DNA of 38,662 nucleotides from an uncultured Collinsella sp. (GCA_902495945.1 CABUZD010000002.1:1-38662); one strand, 5' to 3'. Numbered from the stretch's first letter, positions 1-7,698 are shown. Notes: a model not told the origin generated them from the sequence alone. Translations and numbers: made by a program.

Positions 1-705
1 CAGCGCGACACAAATGGCAGCTGCGGCGACGCCGACCACGTCCATCTTGAGGTAGATGACCATAATGAAGCCCAGGAACAGCCAAGGAAGCAGCTTGTTG
101 TCGCCCATGGTCCTAATAAGAAGAGCGAAGCCGATGCAGACCATGACGCCGGACGCAACGTTGAGGCCATCCATCACAAACTGCGGAATCGCGTTGAGCG
201 CATTGTTGATGAGGTCGGCACCAAAGAACAGCGAGCAAAACACCAGCAGTGCAGACGGAATGCCAATCGACAGCGGCACGATGGTCAGATGGTACAGATT
301 CGCCTTAACAAGATCGCGATTTGCCAGAGCGGTCTCAATCTTCTTGCAGGCAAAGGCACCCGGAACAGCGTAGCAGAAGTTGCGCCACACCTGAAGGAAG
401 ACGGAGACGGGAAGGGCGAGCGCGACGGCAGTTGCCGTGCCCGTACCCGTAATGACGGCAAAAGCGCAGCCAAGCACACCGGAGGCATAGACCTCGGGAG
501 GAACCGCCGCGCCGACCATGATGGCGCCCATGAACATGGACTCCAAAGCAGCGCCGACGATAACGCCCTGCTGGACATCGCCAAGGATCAAGCCGACAAA
601 CAGGCTCGTAAACAGCGGACGACCAAGCATCGTAATGCCAAATAATTGCTCGTCCATGGACGCAATAAATGCGACCAGTGCAACTAGAAGATACTGGACA
701 ACCAT
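1..705 (-). CDS. PTS mannose/sorbose-family EIIC subunit (partial, runs off left edge)
   Basis: Membrane channel subunit of a mannose-family sugar PTS. The frame is open from the ATG at 705 to base 1 (235 codons), so the C-terminus lies outside the window. The start reads MVVQYLLVALVAF and is followed by several hydrophobic segments. The GDVQQGVIVGAALE and MVGAAVPPEVYASG stretches are characteristic of EIIC and align by eye with the complete EIIC at 21015-21809. A GGGG stretch lies a few bases upstream of the ATG, and an in-frame TTG at 714 is a less likely start. It follows SIS1 (787-1821) on the same strand with an 81-bp gap that holds a perfect hairpin. EIIA and EIIB lie further upstream; an EIID gene is expected just outside the window but is not seen. 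Confidence 0.9.
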   Translation of the reverse strand, partial: MVVQYLLVALVAFIASMDEQLFGITMLGRPLFTSLFVGLILGDVQQGVIVGAALESMFMGAIMVGAAVPPEVYASGVLGCAFAVITGTGTATAVALALPVSVFLQVWRNFCYAVPGAFACKKIETALANRDLVKANLYHLTIVPLSIGIPSALLVFCSLFFGADLINNALNAIPQFVMDGLNVASGVMVCIGFALLIRTMGDNKLLPWLFLGFIMVIYLKMDVVGVAAAAICVAL

Positions 706-726
706 TTCGATCAACCCCAGAAATAG

Positions 727-765
727 GTCTGCAGGCGAGGCATTCTGCGCAGCTCGCCTGCAGAC
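727..765 (-). other. Intercistronic hairpin between SIS1 and EIIC
   Basis: A perfect 13-bp inverted repeat (GTCTGCAGGCGAG at 727-739, complement at 753-765) has a 13-base loop. Neither side has a T-run, so it is not a classic terminator. Its place between two same-strand genes suggests mRNA processing or segmental stability, which would give different amounts of SIS1 and EIIC. That role is inferred. Confidence 0.6.
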
Positions 766-786
766 AACCGCAGCAATTTGAGAGGA

Positions 787-1821
787 TTAGTAGTTCATCT
801 GGTGGTAGTAGCGACGCGTGGTGAGCGGGTGGTTGCGGACGTGCTCGAGATGGCAGCTCAGGCGCTCGGTGATGGTGTAGGTGACCATCGGGGAGACGAT
901 CTTGCGGAACTCGGGGTCGCTGAACGGCAGCTCGACCTCGGCGGTGTCGAACTTGTTCACGCGGACGTTGACGCCCTTCTCGTCGGCGAGCATGTGGGTG
1001 AAGTTGTCCACGCGGTCCATGAGCTTGCGGGTGTCGTCCTCGCCGTAGAGCATGATGAGGCTCGTGCCCTCCTCGCACAGCTCGATGGTGCCGTGGAAGA
1101 ACTCGGCGGCGTGGATGGACTTGGTCTTGATCCACTGCATCTCCTCGAGGATGCACATGGCGTAGTCGTAGGCCTCGCCCCAGAGCATGCCGGAGCCGAT
1201 CACCATGTGGTAGTCGGTGTCCCTGAAGTCCTCGGCCATGGCGGCGCAGCGCTCGTCCTGGGCGTCCTTGGCCTTGATGAGGAACGGGGCGATCTTTCCG
1301 AACTCCTCCATGAAGGTGTCGTACTTGGGGAAGGCGCCGGCGTTCTTGAGGAAGCGGGCGACCAGCGTGATCTGGTAGGTGTAGATGGCCTCGCACAGGA
1401 CGTCGTCCTCGGCGAAGCTGAAGAACTTGTAGTCGGCGTACTCGGTGGCCGGGGTGTTGTCGTTGGAGACGTACATCAGCGTGCGGGCGCCCTGCTCCTG
1501 GCAGAACTTGGCGGCCTCGATGATCTCGGGGGTGGTGCCGGTACGGGTGGAGAAGACGCAGACCGAGTCCTTGGTGAAGGCCTTGGGCGGGCACGCGAGG
1601 AACTCTGCGGCGATCTCGCAGTGGACGTCGACGTCGGCCGTGGTGGTCTCGACCCAGTACTTCATCGGGAGCGTGTGGGCCCAGGTGCCGCCGCAGCCGA
1701 TGAAGAAGATGTTGGAATAACCCTGCTCGCAGACCTTGTCCACGGCAGCCTCAATCTGAGGACGGAGAGCGAGGGCATCGCTCACAACCTTCTCGTAACG
1801 AGGCTCATCGAAATTGAACAT
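787..1821 (-). CDS. FrlB-like SIS-domain sugar-phosphate deglycase 1
   Basis: A cytosolic double-SIS protein of 344 aa, in the family of fructoselysine-6-phosphate deglycase FrlB and FraB. The first SIS module has the phosphosugar loop STRTGTTPEI (91-100). The second has E227 and H243, spaced 16 residues apart like the catalytic Glu/His of FraB (E214/H230) and GlmS (E488/H504). The motif AEFFHG (239-244) and the C-terminal RRYYHQMNY tail match the FrlB pattern. The predicted reaction is cleavage of a 6-phosphorylated Amadori compound to a hexose phosphate and a free amine. It lies between EIIB and EIIC of PTS set 1, so it probably acts on what that PTS imports. The ATG at 1821 has an AGGAG about 7 bases upstream. 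It has its own promoter below a terminator. The substrate is unknown; an AgaS-like isomerase is a less likely alternative. Confidence 0.85.
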   Translation of the reverse strand: MFNFDEPRYEKVVSDALALRPQIEAAVDKVCEQGYSNIFFIGCGGTWAHTLPMKYWVETTTADVDVHCEIAAEFLACPPKAFTKDSVCVFSTRTGTTPEIIEAAKFCQEQGARTLMYVSNDNTPATEYADYKFFSFAEDDVLCEAIYTYQITLVARFLKNAGAFPKYDTFMEEFGKIAPFLIKAKDAQDERCAAMAEDFRDTDYHMVIGSGMLWGEAYDYAMCILEEMQWIKTKSIHAAEFFHGTIELCEEGTSLIMLYGEDDTRKLMDRVDNFTHMLADEKGVNVRVNKFDTAEVELPFSDPEFRKIVSPMVTYTITERLSCHLEHVRNHPLTTRRYYHQMNY

Positions 1822-1866
1822 CCCTTACTCCTAACTCACTTGGATGAACCCTTCATTCATCCCATG

Positions 1867-1888
1867 ACGTTATAATACTTTATATAAC
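1867..1888. promoter_or_regulatory. Candidate GntR1 operator over the SIS1 -10 box
   Basis: The arms GTTATA and TATAAC (1869-1874 and 1883-1888) flank an 8-base spacer and cover the -10 box of the SIS1 promoter. The half GTTATAATAC also occurs in the GntR1 promoter (3852-3871, other strand), and a related sequence precedes EIIA. Binding by GntR1 is inferred from this sharing. Confidence 0.5.
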
Positions 1889-1899
1889 TAACTATGCAA
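1872..1899 (-). promoter_or_regulatory. Promoter of SIS1-EIIC
   Basis: Read on the minus strand, TTGCAT (1894-1899) and TATTAT (1872-1877) are separated by 16 bases. It lies about 50 bp upstream of the SIS1 start and just below the terminator at 1934-1966, so SIS1-EIIC can be transcribed separately from EIIA-EIIB. Confidence 0.6.
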
Positions 1900-1933
1900 G
1901 AACTATTTCAGATTTTTTTGATTTTTCTTTAAT

Positions 1934-1966
1934 AAAAAGCCCGCCGATCAAATGATCGACGGGCTT
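1934..1966 (-). terminator. Rho-independent terminator after EIIB
   Basis: A 14-bp stem with one mismatch (1937-1950 with 1953-1966) is followed on the minus strand by TTTTTATT. It ends the EIIA-EIIB transcript inside the PTS cluster. Confidence 0.85.
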
Positions 1967-2015
1967 AAGAAAGGAGGACCTAGTTAATAAATGCTAGACA
2001 ATGGCATGTTTCCAG

Positions 2016-2489
2016 CTAGAAAACATCCTTGGCAAATACCTTTGAGTCATTGGGGACCTGACGGATTTCGATAACCACGCCATCGTTGACAAGCTCTTGG
2101 ATATGCTCGGCATCGGTTTCGGTCGCAAAGATCGCGGGGGTCGGATGAAGCGTGGTCTCGGGAGACTTTCGGGTTCCGCCCAGATTGATCTCCTTGATGT
2201 CTTTGCAGCCCTTAGCAAGGCGATAGGCATCCTCGATCGTCTCGACAATGATAAACAGCGAATACTTGTCGGTGACGCCGCTGTTGAGCGCCTCGATGGC
2301 CGCGTTTACGTCTTTTATGACGAGCTTCACGCCGTTGGGACGAGCTAGCCTCAAAGCGGCTTTTCTCATGTCGTCTTTTGCCACGGCATCGCTGGCACAC
2401 AGGATGCAATCGACATCCAGCGCATGCGTCCAAGACATGGCGACCTGGCCGTGAATCAATCGGTAATCGACCCTCGTAAGCTTAATCAT
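2016..2489 (-). CDS. PTS mannose/sorbose-family EIIB subunit
   Basis: A cytosolic phosphocarrier of 157 aa that takes phosphate from EIIA and passes it to the sugar entering through EIIC/EIID. The N-terminus reads IKLTRVDYRLIHGQVAMSW; the His in RLIHGQV is the phosphorylation site. The length fits a stand-alone EIIB domain. The start chosen is the ATG at 2489 because a GGAG lies 9 bases upstream; the ATG at 2498 directly abuts that GGAG. Longer frames would run into EIIA. It follows EIIA by 62 bp and is closed by a terminator at 1934-1966. Its counterpart in set 3 is fused to EIIA. Confidence 0.9.
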   Translation of the reverse strand: MIKLTRVDYRLIHGQVAMSWTHALDVDCILCASDAVAKDDMRKAALRLARPNGVKLVIKDVNAAIEALNSGVTDKYSLFIIVETIEDAYRLAKGCKDIKEINLGGTRKSPETTLHPTPAIFATETDAEHIQELVNDGVVIEIRQVPNDSKVFAKDVF

Positions 2490-2551
2490 CGAAATCATCT
2501 CCACACGTAATAAAGGTAATGACAGGGTTGAATTATTCGTTGAAGCTTGAG

Positions 2552-2971
2552 CTAGAACTCTTCTTCCTCGGCGCCGGCAAGCATGTCCGCCGCCTCGCAA
2601 AGCTGAATAAACGGGCGCGACCCCTCGACCGCGGCTTTGGCCTTGTCCGCATCCAGGGAGTCCAGCTGTGTAACCATTTCCACCAGCAGCGGCAAGTTCA
2701 TTCCGGTAATCAACGTAAACGATCCGGTGGTCTGTCTCTGAATGAATTCGTTGTTTACAGAGCCGCCAAAGATGTCAGTCACGACAAACCAAGAGTCGGC
2801 AGGGTCCCTCGTCTCCATCCATGCATCAATCAACGCCGCGACGTCCCTTGAATCGTCATCGACATAGGCGCACAGGCACTCGATTCGGTCGTTGGTGCCC
2901 ATCAGAATCTCCAGAGAGCTTTTCATGCCTTGGGCGAGATAACCATGACTCGCTAGCAATATCTTATTCAT
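2552..2971 (-). CDS. PTS mannose-family EIIA subunit
   Basis: A cytosolic phosphocarrier of 139 aa that accepts phosphate from HPr. It begins MNKILLASHGYLAQGMKSS; H9 in the ASHG motif is the expected phosphorylation site, and VVTDIFGGSVNN (about 63-74) is typical of the EIIA-Man fold. It is the first gene of set 1 after GntR1. The 5' region (2972-3103) carries two candidate operators. The full length and acidic C-terminal tail look normal. By eye it resembles the EIIA half of the fused protein at 21846-22769. Confidence 0.92.
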   Translation of the reverse strand: MNKILLASHGYLAQGMKSSLEILMGTNDRIECLCAYVDDDSRDVAALIDAWMETRDPADSWFVVTDIFGGSVNNEFIQRQTTGSFTLITGMNLPLLVEMVTQLDSLDADKAKAAVEGSRPFIQLCEAADMLAGAEEEEF

Positions 2972-2990
2972 AGTTCTCCAATATCAATAA

Positions 2991-3011
2991 GACGTACTAT
3001 ATTGTCATAAC
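2991..3011. promoter_or_regulatory. Candidate GntR1 operator upstream of EIIA
   Basis: It contains TATATTGT followed by ATAAC, matching the arrangement at 3852-3871 in the GntR1 promoter (TATATTGT..T.ATAAC), and lies 20-40 bp upstream of the EIIA start. No convincing -35/-10 pair was found here, so the promoter itself is not placed. Confidence 0.45.
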
Positions 3012-3074
3012 AAAGTATATTAGCAATCTCCACCTACGCGGTGTGTCAATTTTCCAAATCCGCGAACGGTAACA

Positions 3075-3092
3075 ATTGGTCGGTAAACCAAT
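3075..3092. promoter_or_regulatory. Inverted repeat ATTGGT-N6-ACCAAT between GntR1 and EIIA
   Basis: A perfect 6-bp inverted repeat with a 6-base spacer, 12 bp downstream of the GntR1 stop and about 100 bp upstream of EIIA. It could be a second operator or a weak hairpin. No T-run follows. Confidence 0.35.
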
Positions 3093-3103
3093 CTATCTCT
3101 AAT

Positions 3104-3808
3104 TTACAAATAGAACTTCAGTCGCTCGGTGCAGTACACCTGACGGGAGATGAAAAGCGGCTCGCCGCTTGGAGCATAACGTCTATCGACAAACAGAAGC
3201 AGCGAAGAGTCCAGCTCCACGTTAAGGTATGCCGCCTCAAGCTCGCTCGCATAGCAGACCTCGAGCGTACGCGTGTTTGGACCCATCTTGATCCCCTGGC
3301 GATCGAGTACCGCCATCAGCGAATCCTCGAGGGATTCATGCTCCAAAAAAGAAAGCGCAGCGGAATAGCTATTGGTTTCCAGCATCGTGGGCTTGCCATC
3401 CACAAGGCGCAGACGACGACTACGCAATACCTTTTGGGTATCGTCTACGCCCAGGAACTTCGCGTCTCGCAGGTTTGGGAAGTCCCAGCCCATTTCGAGA
3501 ACCCTGGTAGACGCCTGTTTTCCCGCAAGCTGGCACGAATGGGTAAAGCTCTCACGGTCGTCCGCGGCATACATCTGTGTGTCCGACGAAACGAACGTGC
3601 CCTTGCCGCGGGCCCTCTCAACAAGCCCAGCATCTTCCATTTCTTTAATTGCGGAGCGAACCGTTATTCGGCTCACGCCAAATTGCTCGATAAGCTCCGT
3701 CTCGGTCGGGAGCTTATCTCCCGGGCGGTACGTGCCGTTGGCGATCGAATCAGAAAGCGCACGAACAATCTGTTTGTACAGGGGGATAACGCTATTTGCT
3801 TCAACCAT
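3104..3808 (-). CDS. GntR-family (HutC/UTRA) transcriptional regulator 1
   Basis: A repressor-type regulator of 234 aa. The N-terminal winged helix (about residues 1-75) includes PLYKQIVRALSDSIANGTY and GVSRITVRSAIKEMEDAGLV. The GKGTFV wing leads into a C-terminal UTRA ligand-binding domain ending in FISRQVYCTERLKFYL. UTRA domains commonly bind phosphorylated sugars or amino-sugar derivatives. The ATG at 3808 has AAAGG 10 bases upstream; the ATG at 3817 is possible but sits one base from that site. It lies immediately upstream of EIIA on the same strand, so it probably controls PTS set 1. Its own promoter carries a copy of the candidate operator, which suggests autoregulation. Confidence 0.88.
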   Translation of the reverse strand: MVEANSVIPLYKQIVRALSDSIANGTYRPGDKLPTETELIEQFGVSRITVRSAIKEMEDAGLVERARGKGTFVSSDTQMYAADDRESFTHSCQLAGKQASTRVLEMGWDFPNLRDAKFLGVDDTQKVLRSRRLRLVDGKPTMLETNSYSAALSFLEHESLEDSLMAVLDRQGIKMGPNTRTLEVCYASELEAAYLNVELDSSLLLFVDRRYAPSGEPLFISRQVYCTERLKFYL

Positions 3809-3851
3809 ATCAACCATACCTTTGCAAGGAATCAACAATTTATAGATATAT

Positions 3852-3871
3852 GACTTATATTGTATTATAAC
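3852..3871. promoter_or_regulatory. Candidate operator in the GntR1 promoter
   Basis: On the minus strand it reads GTTATAATACAATATAAG, sharing its first ten bases with the SIS1 site (1869-1878) and most of its second half with the EIIA site. It lies about 45-65 bp upstream of the GntR1 start, consistent with autoregulation. Confidence 0.45.
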
Positions 3872-3880
3872 TTTTAACAC

Positions 3881-4079
3881 TCCATGCCATTTTCTATATG
3901 TTTCGACAGGCAGGGGTTATTTTGTGTAAGCGGTGTAGAGTCCATCCATCTCCGCATACAGCCTCAACCTGATGGCGATAAATGCATCCGATAAGCCGAT
4001 TGATTTTTATCTTCTGTCTGTCTCTCAGTTATCCGTCGTCATAGAGATGAATGTGAGGCGAGAGATACGTGGTTGACGC
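3881..4079. other. Non-coding stretch between divergent genes
   Basis: About 200 bp upstream of GntR1 (leftward) and the M16 peptidase (rightward). No credible gene or strong hairpin was seen in this part; the repeat at 4080-4146 follows. Confidence 0.4.
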
Positions 4080-4146
4080 ATGAGCGTGGATTATTGGACG
4101 GATTTTGGGCTTTTGCGGCAGATTCCGTCCGAAAATCCACGCTCAT
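4080..4146. repeat. Long hairpin of the GAGCGTGGATT repeat family
   Basis: Arms of 13 bp (4080-4092 with 4134-4146) and 7 bp (4096-4102 with 4124-4130) are both perfect and separated by a 3-by-3 internal loop. Related sequence (GAGCGTGGATTTTTGGAC and a second GATGAGCGTG) recurs at 15701-15740, so this is a dispersed intergenic repeat. It sits just upstream of the peptidase promoter. Confidence 0.6.
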
Positions 4147-4154
4147 CCGGCAGA

Positions 4155-4182
4155 TTGGTCGAGGGCCCCATATGGGTATACT
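4155..4182 (+). promoter_or_regulatory. Promoter of the M16 peptidase gene
   Basis: TTGGTC (4155-4160), a 16-base spacer and TATACT (4177-4182), about 50 bp upstream of the chosen start codon at 4235. Confidence 0.6.
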
Positions 4183-4234
4183 CTCGGGGATTCGACTCGA
4201 TTCGCCCCCGCTGGGGCGTCAAAGGAGACTGCAT

Positions 4235-7200
4235 ATGCCCACCACCTCAACCGACCCGCGCGCCGCTGCTGCCGCGCTGCTGGCACCCGGTACCACCTGC
4301 CACGGTTTTGCCGTCGAGCGCTGCGAGACCGTGCCCGAGCTCGATTCGGACGCCTACGTGCTGCGCCACACCGCATCGGGCGCTCGCCTGCTGTACCTGG
4401 CATGCGACGATGAGAACAAGGCCTTTGCCATTGGCTTTAAGACGCCGCCGGCCGATTCCACCGGCGTGTTCCATATTCTTGAGCACTCGGTGCTGTGCGG
4501 ATCGGCCAAGTTTCCCGTCAAGGAGCCGTTTGTCGACCTGATCAAGAGCTCCATGCAGACGTTCCTCAACGCCATGACCTACCCCGACAAGACCATCTAC
4601 CCCGTTGCCACCACCAACGAGCAGGATCTGTACAACCTGATGGACGTGTACCTGGACGCGGTGTTCAACCCGGCCATCTACACCAAGCCCACCATTTTTG
4701 AGCAGGAGGGCTGGCATTACGAGCTGGACCTGCCGAAGAGCGCCGAGGGCGAGAACGGCGGCAGCTCCGCGAGCCTACGCGAGGGCACGCTGCGCTATAA
4801 CGGCGTAGTGTTCAACGAGATGAAGGGCGCGCTGTCCGACCCCATGAGCGTGCTGGACGACGCCGTCAACGCCGTGCTCTATCCCGACACCGCCCATGCG
4901 CACGAGAGCGGCGGCGACCCGCGCGCGATTCCCGCGCTCACCTACGAGCAGTTCCTGGACACGCACGCGCGCCACTACAATCCTTCCAACTCCTACATTA
5001 CGCTCTACGGCGACCTGGACGTGGACCGCGCGCTGGCCTTTTTGGACGAGCGCTATCTGTCGCAGCCGAGTGCCGCGAGCCGTCGCATGGACGCCGCCGT
5101 CGCCGCCGGCGAGGACCCGTCCACGCTGGCGCCCAATCCACTGGGTGTGCAGGCGCCCGTGGCCTGCGAGTACAAGCGCGTCGAGATGACAACCACGCCC
5201 GAGAACGCCCTGGTGGGCCTGGGCCTGGTGCTGGGCAGCGCGCTCGACCGCAAGCGCACGATCGCGGCGGATATCTTGTTCGAGGCGTTGCTGGGCTCCA
5301 ACGAGGCCCCGGTTAAAAAGGCCATTCTGGCGGCGGGCCTGGGCGGCAACGTGGTGAGCTACACCGCGGCCGAGTGCCTGCAGCCCTACGAGCTCATCAT
5401 GCTGCAAAACGCGCAGCCCGGCGTGGCGCGCGAGCTGCGCCGCGTGTTCCAGGACGCCTGCCGCGACCTGTGCGAGCACGGCATTCCGCGCGAGCGCCTG
5501 GAAGCCATCATCAGCAGCAACGAATACGACCTGCGCCAGCGCGACTACGGTATCGCCGACGGCGTGGCCATTGCGTGCGACGCGCTGAGCACGTGGCTCT
5601 ACGATGACGACGCCGCGACGCTGGCGCTCAAGTACGGCCCGGTGTACGAGGAGCTGCGTGGCGAGCTGGACGGCAGCTACTTTGAGGACCTGCTGCGCGA
5701 ACTGGTACTGCAAAACGACCACATGGCGCTGGTCGAGCTGGTGCCGGTGGACGCCAGCGCCGGCTCGGAGGGCGCCGAAGCTGCCGAGCTGGCTGCCAAG
5801 CACGATGCCATGACCGATGCCGAGCTGGCCGACGTGGTCGAGCGCACGGCCGTACTGCGTGCCGCGCAGGAGGCCGAGGACACGCCCGAGGCCAAGGCCA
5901 CGCTGCCGCGCCTGCGCGTGTCCGACATTGGCGAGGCGCGCCCCGAGCCGCCGCTGGTCGTGGACACGACCGCGCCCATCCCCTGCCTCACCCACGACAT
6001 CCCCACCAACCGTCTGGCCTACGCCATGCAGTACTTCGACCTGAGCTGCGTCGCATTTGAGGACCTGCCCTACGTGACGCTGCTCTGCCGCCTGCTCAAG
6101 CAGCTGCCCACGCGCGAGCATTCGGCCGACGAACTCGACAACCTGCTCGCCGGCAAGCTGGGCTTTTTGAGCTTTACGACCGAGGTCATGACGCAGCCCG
6201 ACGTGGACGGCGTGCGCCCCTACCTGCTGGTGAGCGCCGGCGCCCTGTCCGAAAAGATCGACGCGCTGGCGAGCCTGCCGCGCGAGGTGTGGTCGAGCAC
6301 GCTTTTGCTCGATGCCGACGCCGACCGCGTGCGCGACGTGCTCACGCAGATTCGCATTGGGCTTGAGCAGGGCTTTATCAACAACGGCCACTCGGCGGCG
6401 CTCGGCCGCGCGATGAGCTACAGCTCGCCTTCGGCCGTGGTGCGTGAGCAGCTTTCGGGCGTGGACTTCTACCTGTTCCTGCGCGATCTGCTCGAGCACT
6501 TTGACGAGCGACTGGGCGACCTGCGCGCCAAGCTTGCCGCGCTGGCAGACCGTATCTTTGTGGCCGATGGCTGCATGGCGAGCTTTACCGGCAGCGACGG
6601 GGACTTTGACGCGTACTGGGATGCCGCGGGCGACCTGGGGCTTGGTGCGGGCGCGGCGGGCGTTGCCGGCCGCGACGCGCTCGTGGTGCCGAAGCCGCGC
6701 GACCGCCACGAGGCGTTCGTCATCCCCAGCGACATCTGCTTTGCGGCAAGCGCGTGCGACCCGCGTCGCTTGGGCATTGACGTGACAGGCGCTTGGGCCG
6801 TGGCTGCCAACGCGCTCTCCTACGATTACCTGTGGAACGAGATTCGCGTGAAGGGCGGCGCGTACGGCTGCGGATTCCGCGCAGCCGGCGAGCGCCAGGC
6901 GGCGTTCTACACCTACCGCGACCCGGCAATCGACCCCTCGATTGAGCGCGTGGCGCGCGCAGGTGAATGGCTCGGCAGCTTTGAGCCCGACGAGGCCGCC
7001 TTTGAGGGCTTTATCGTGAGCTGCGTGAGCGGCATGGACGCGCCGGTGAAGCCGTACGCGCTCACCAAGCGCCGCAACACGACCTACCTGGCCGGGCTCG
7101 ATCCACATGCACGCGAGGAGCGCCGCGCCCAGATGCTCGCCGCCACGCCCGGTAAGCTGCGCTCGCTCGGCGCCGACGTGACGCGCATCGCAGCCGAGTC

Positions 7201-7279
7201 GCCCACCTGCGTCTTTGGCAGCCGCGAAGTCATCGCCAAGAGCAACGCCGGCTTTAACGTAGTCGACCTGCTGGGCTAA
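4235..7279 (+). CDS. M16C zinc metallopeptidase (PreP/falcilysin-like insulinase family)
   Basis: A large peptidase of 1014 aa that in this family degrades free oligopeptides inside a closed chamber. The inverted zinc motif HILEH (80-84; H80, E83, H84) is followed by SVLCGSAKFPVKEPF, typical of the M16C subfamily. E195 in GVVFNEMKGAL is the likely third zinc ligand. The remaining repeats of the M16 fold follow, with a late RxKGGAYG-type segment (IRVKGGAYGCGFR) as expected for the inactive half. No signal peptide is seen, so it is probably cytosolic. The ATG at 4235 has AAAGGAG about 7 bases upstream; an upstream in-frame extension to 4073 passes through the hairpin repeat and promoter and is rejected. 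The gene appears monocistronic. Confidence 0.92.
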   Translation: MPTTSTDPRAAAAALLAPGTTCHGFAVERCETVPELDSDAYVLRHTASGARLLYLACDDENKAFAIGFKTPPADSTGVFHILEHSVLCGSAKFPVKEPFVDLIKSSMQTFLNAMTYPDKTIYPVATTNEQDLYNLMDVYLDAVFNPAIYTKPTIFEQEGWHYELDLPKSAEGENGGSSASLREGTLRYNGVVFNEMKGALSDPMSVLDDAVNAVLYPDTAHAHESGGDPRAIPALTYEQFLDTHARHYNPSNSYITLYGDLDVDRALAFLDERYLSQPSAASRRMDAAVAAGEDPSTLAPNPLGVQAPVACEYKRVEMTTTPENALVGLGLVLGSALDRKRTIAADILFEALLGSNEAPVKKAILAAGLGGNVVSYTAAECLQPYELIMLQNAQPGVARELRRVFQDACRDLCEHGIPRERLEAIISSNEYDLRQRDYGIADGVAIACDALSTWLYDDDAATLALKYGPVYEELRGELDGSYFEDLLRELVLQNDHMALVELVPVDASAGSEGAEAAELAAKHDAMTDAELADVVERTAVLRAAQEAEDTPEAKATLPRLRVSDIGEARPEPPLVVDTTAPIPCLTHDIPTNRLAYAMQYFDLSCVAFEDLPYVTLLCRLLKQLPTREHSADELDNLLAGKLGFLSFTTEVMTQPDVDGVRPYLLVSAGALSEKIDALASLPREVWSSTLLLDADADRVRDVLTQIRIGLEQGFINNGHSAALGRAMSYSSPSAVVREQLSGVDFYLFLRDLLEHFDERLGDLRAKLAALADRIFVADGCMASFTGSDGDFDAYWDAAGDLGLGAGAAGVAGRDALVVPKPRDRHEAFVIPSDICFAASACDPRRLGIDVTGAWAVAANALSYDYLWNEIRVKGGAYGCGFRAAGERQAAFYTYRDPAIDPSIERVARAGEWLGSFEPDEAAFEGFIVSCVSGMDAPVKPYALTKRRNTTYLAGLDPHAREERRAQMLAATPGKLRSLGADVTRIAAESPTCVFGSREVIAKSNAGFNVVDLLG

Positions 7280-7293
7280 GGCACGGCAAGCAA

Positions 7294-7338
7294 AACTACC
7301 ACGAAGGGCGCAGTTCACAGGCGCCCTTCGTGGTAGTT
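7294..7338 (+). terminator. Terminator hairpin after the M16 peptidase
   Basis: A near-perfect stem of about 17 bp (7294-7310 with 7322-7338) begins 14 bp after the stop codon. No long T-run follows, so termination strength is uncertain. Confidence 0.6.
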
Positions 7339-7382
7339 CGAACACTTGTTCTATACGCACACATGTTCTATAGTAGAGGTGC

Positions 7383-7411
7383 TTGCATCGAACTGAAATT
7401 GCAACTAGAAT
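7383..7411 (+). promoter_or_regulatory. hicAB promoter
   Basis: TTGCAT (7383-7388), a 17-base spacer and TAGAAT (7406-7411), 24 bp upstream of hicA. The -10 box lies inside the palindrome at 7400-7420. Confidence 0.7.
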
Positions 7412-7420
7412 ATAGTTGCA
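7400..7420. promoter_or_regulatory. Candidate HicB operator
   Basis: A perfect 8-bp inverted repeat TGCAACTA / TAGTTGCA with a 5-base spacer covers the hicAB -10 box. HicB antitoxins with a C-terminal DNA-binding domain repress their own operon, so this is the natural operator. Binding is inferred. Confidence 0.65.
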
Positions 7421-7434
7421 GAATGTGAGGCGGG

Positions 7435-7698
7435 ATGACTCGATCCGATAAACTCATCGCCCAACTGTTTAGCTGCCCTTCGACGTATCGTTATGCGGAT
7501 TTTTTAAAAGTCATGGCTTCATATGGCTTTGAAATGGACAGCAAAGGCAAGACATCCGGATCGCGCGTTCGCTTCTACAGGCCATCAGATGGCAGGATGT
7601 TCGTAATGCACGCGCCTCATCCATCTGACGAATTGACAGCGGGGACCATTCGAAACATCGTTCGCTTTCTGCAAGATGTCGGAGGTAGTCATGAGTAA
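7435..7698 (+). CDS. hicA: HicA-family mRNA interferase toxin
   Basis: A small basic protein of 87 aa with the HicA double-stranded-RNA-binding-like fold, expected to cleave mRNA when free of HicB. Features seen are an N-terminal YADFLKVMASYGFE helix region, SGSRVRFYRPSDGRMFVMH and the HAPHPSDELTAGTIRNIVRFL C-terminus. The position that holds the catalytic His in the classic G-S-H motif appears to be Arg (GSR), as in some HicA subfamilies; H59 and H62 remain. It overlaps hicB by 8 bp, in the usual toxin-first order. Confidence 0.82.
   Translation: MTRSDKLIAQLFSCPSTYRYADFLKVMASYGFEMDSKGKTSGSRVRFYRPSDGRMFVMHAPHPSDELTAGTIRNIVRFLQDVGGSHE

Noticed and set aside
335..1594. 419-codon minus-strand frame overlapping SIS1 and EIIC
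   Set aside because: Arg/His-rich frame-shifted shadow; SIS1 and EIIC explain the same bases with family motifs.
787..1821. Glucosamine-6-phosphate synthase isomerase domain
   Set aside because: No glutaminase domain, and the C-terminal RRYY...Y tail and size fit FrlB/FraB rather than GlmS.
4073..4234. N-terminal extension of the M16 peptidase
   Set aside because: It runs through the hairpin repeat and the promoter; the ATG at 4235 has a good ribosome site.
4775..7360. 861-codon open frame antisense to the M16 peptidase
   Set aside because: Composition is Arg/Ala/Val/His-rich with no motif; GC-rich codon bias opens the opposite frame, and the plus-strand gene has clear zinc ligands and a ribosome site.
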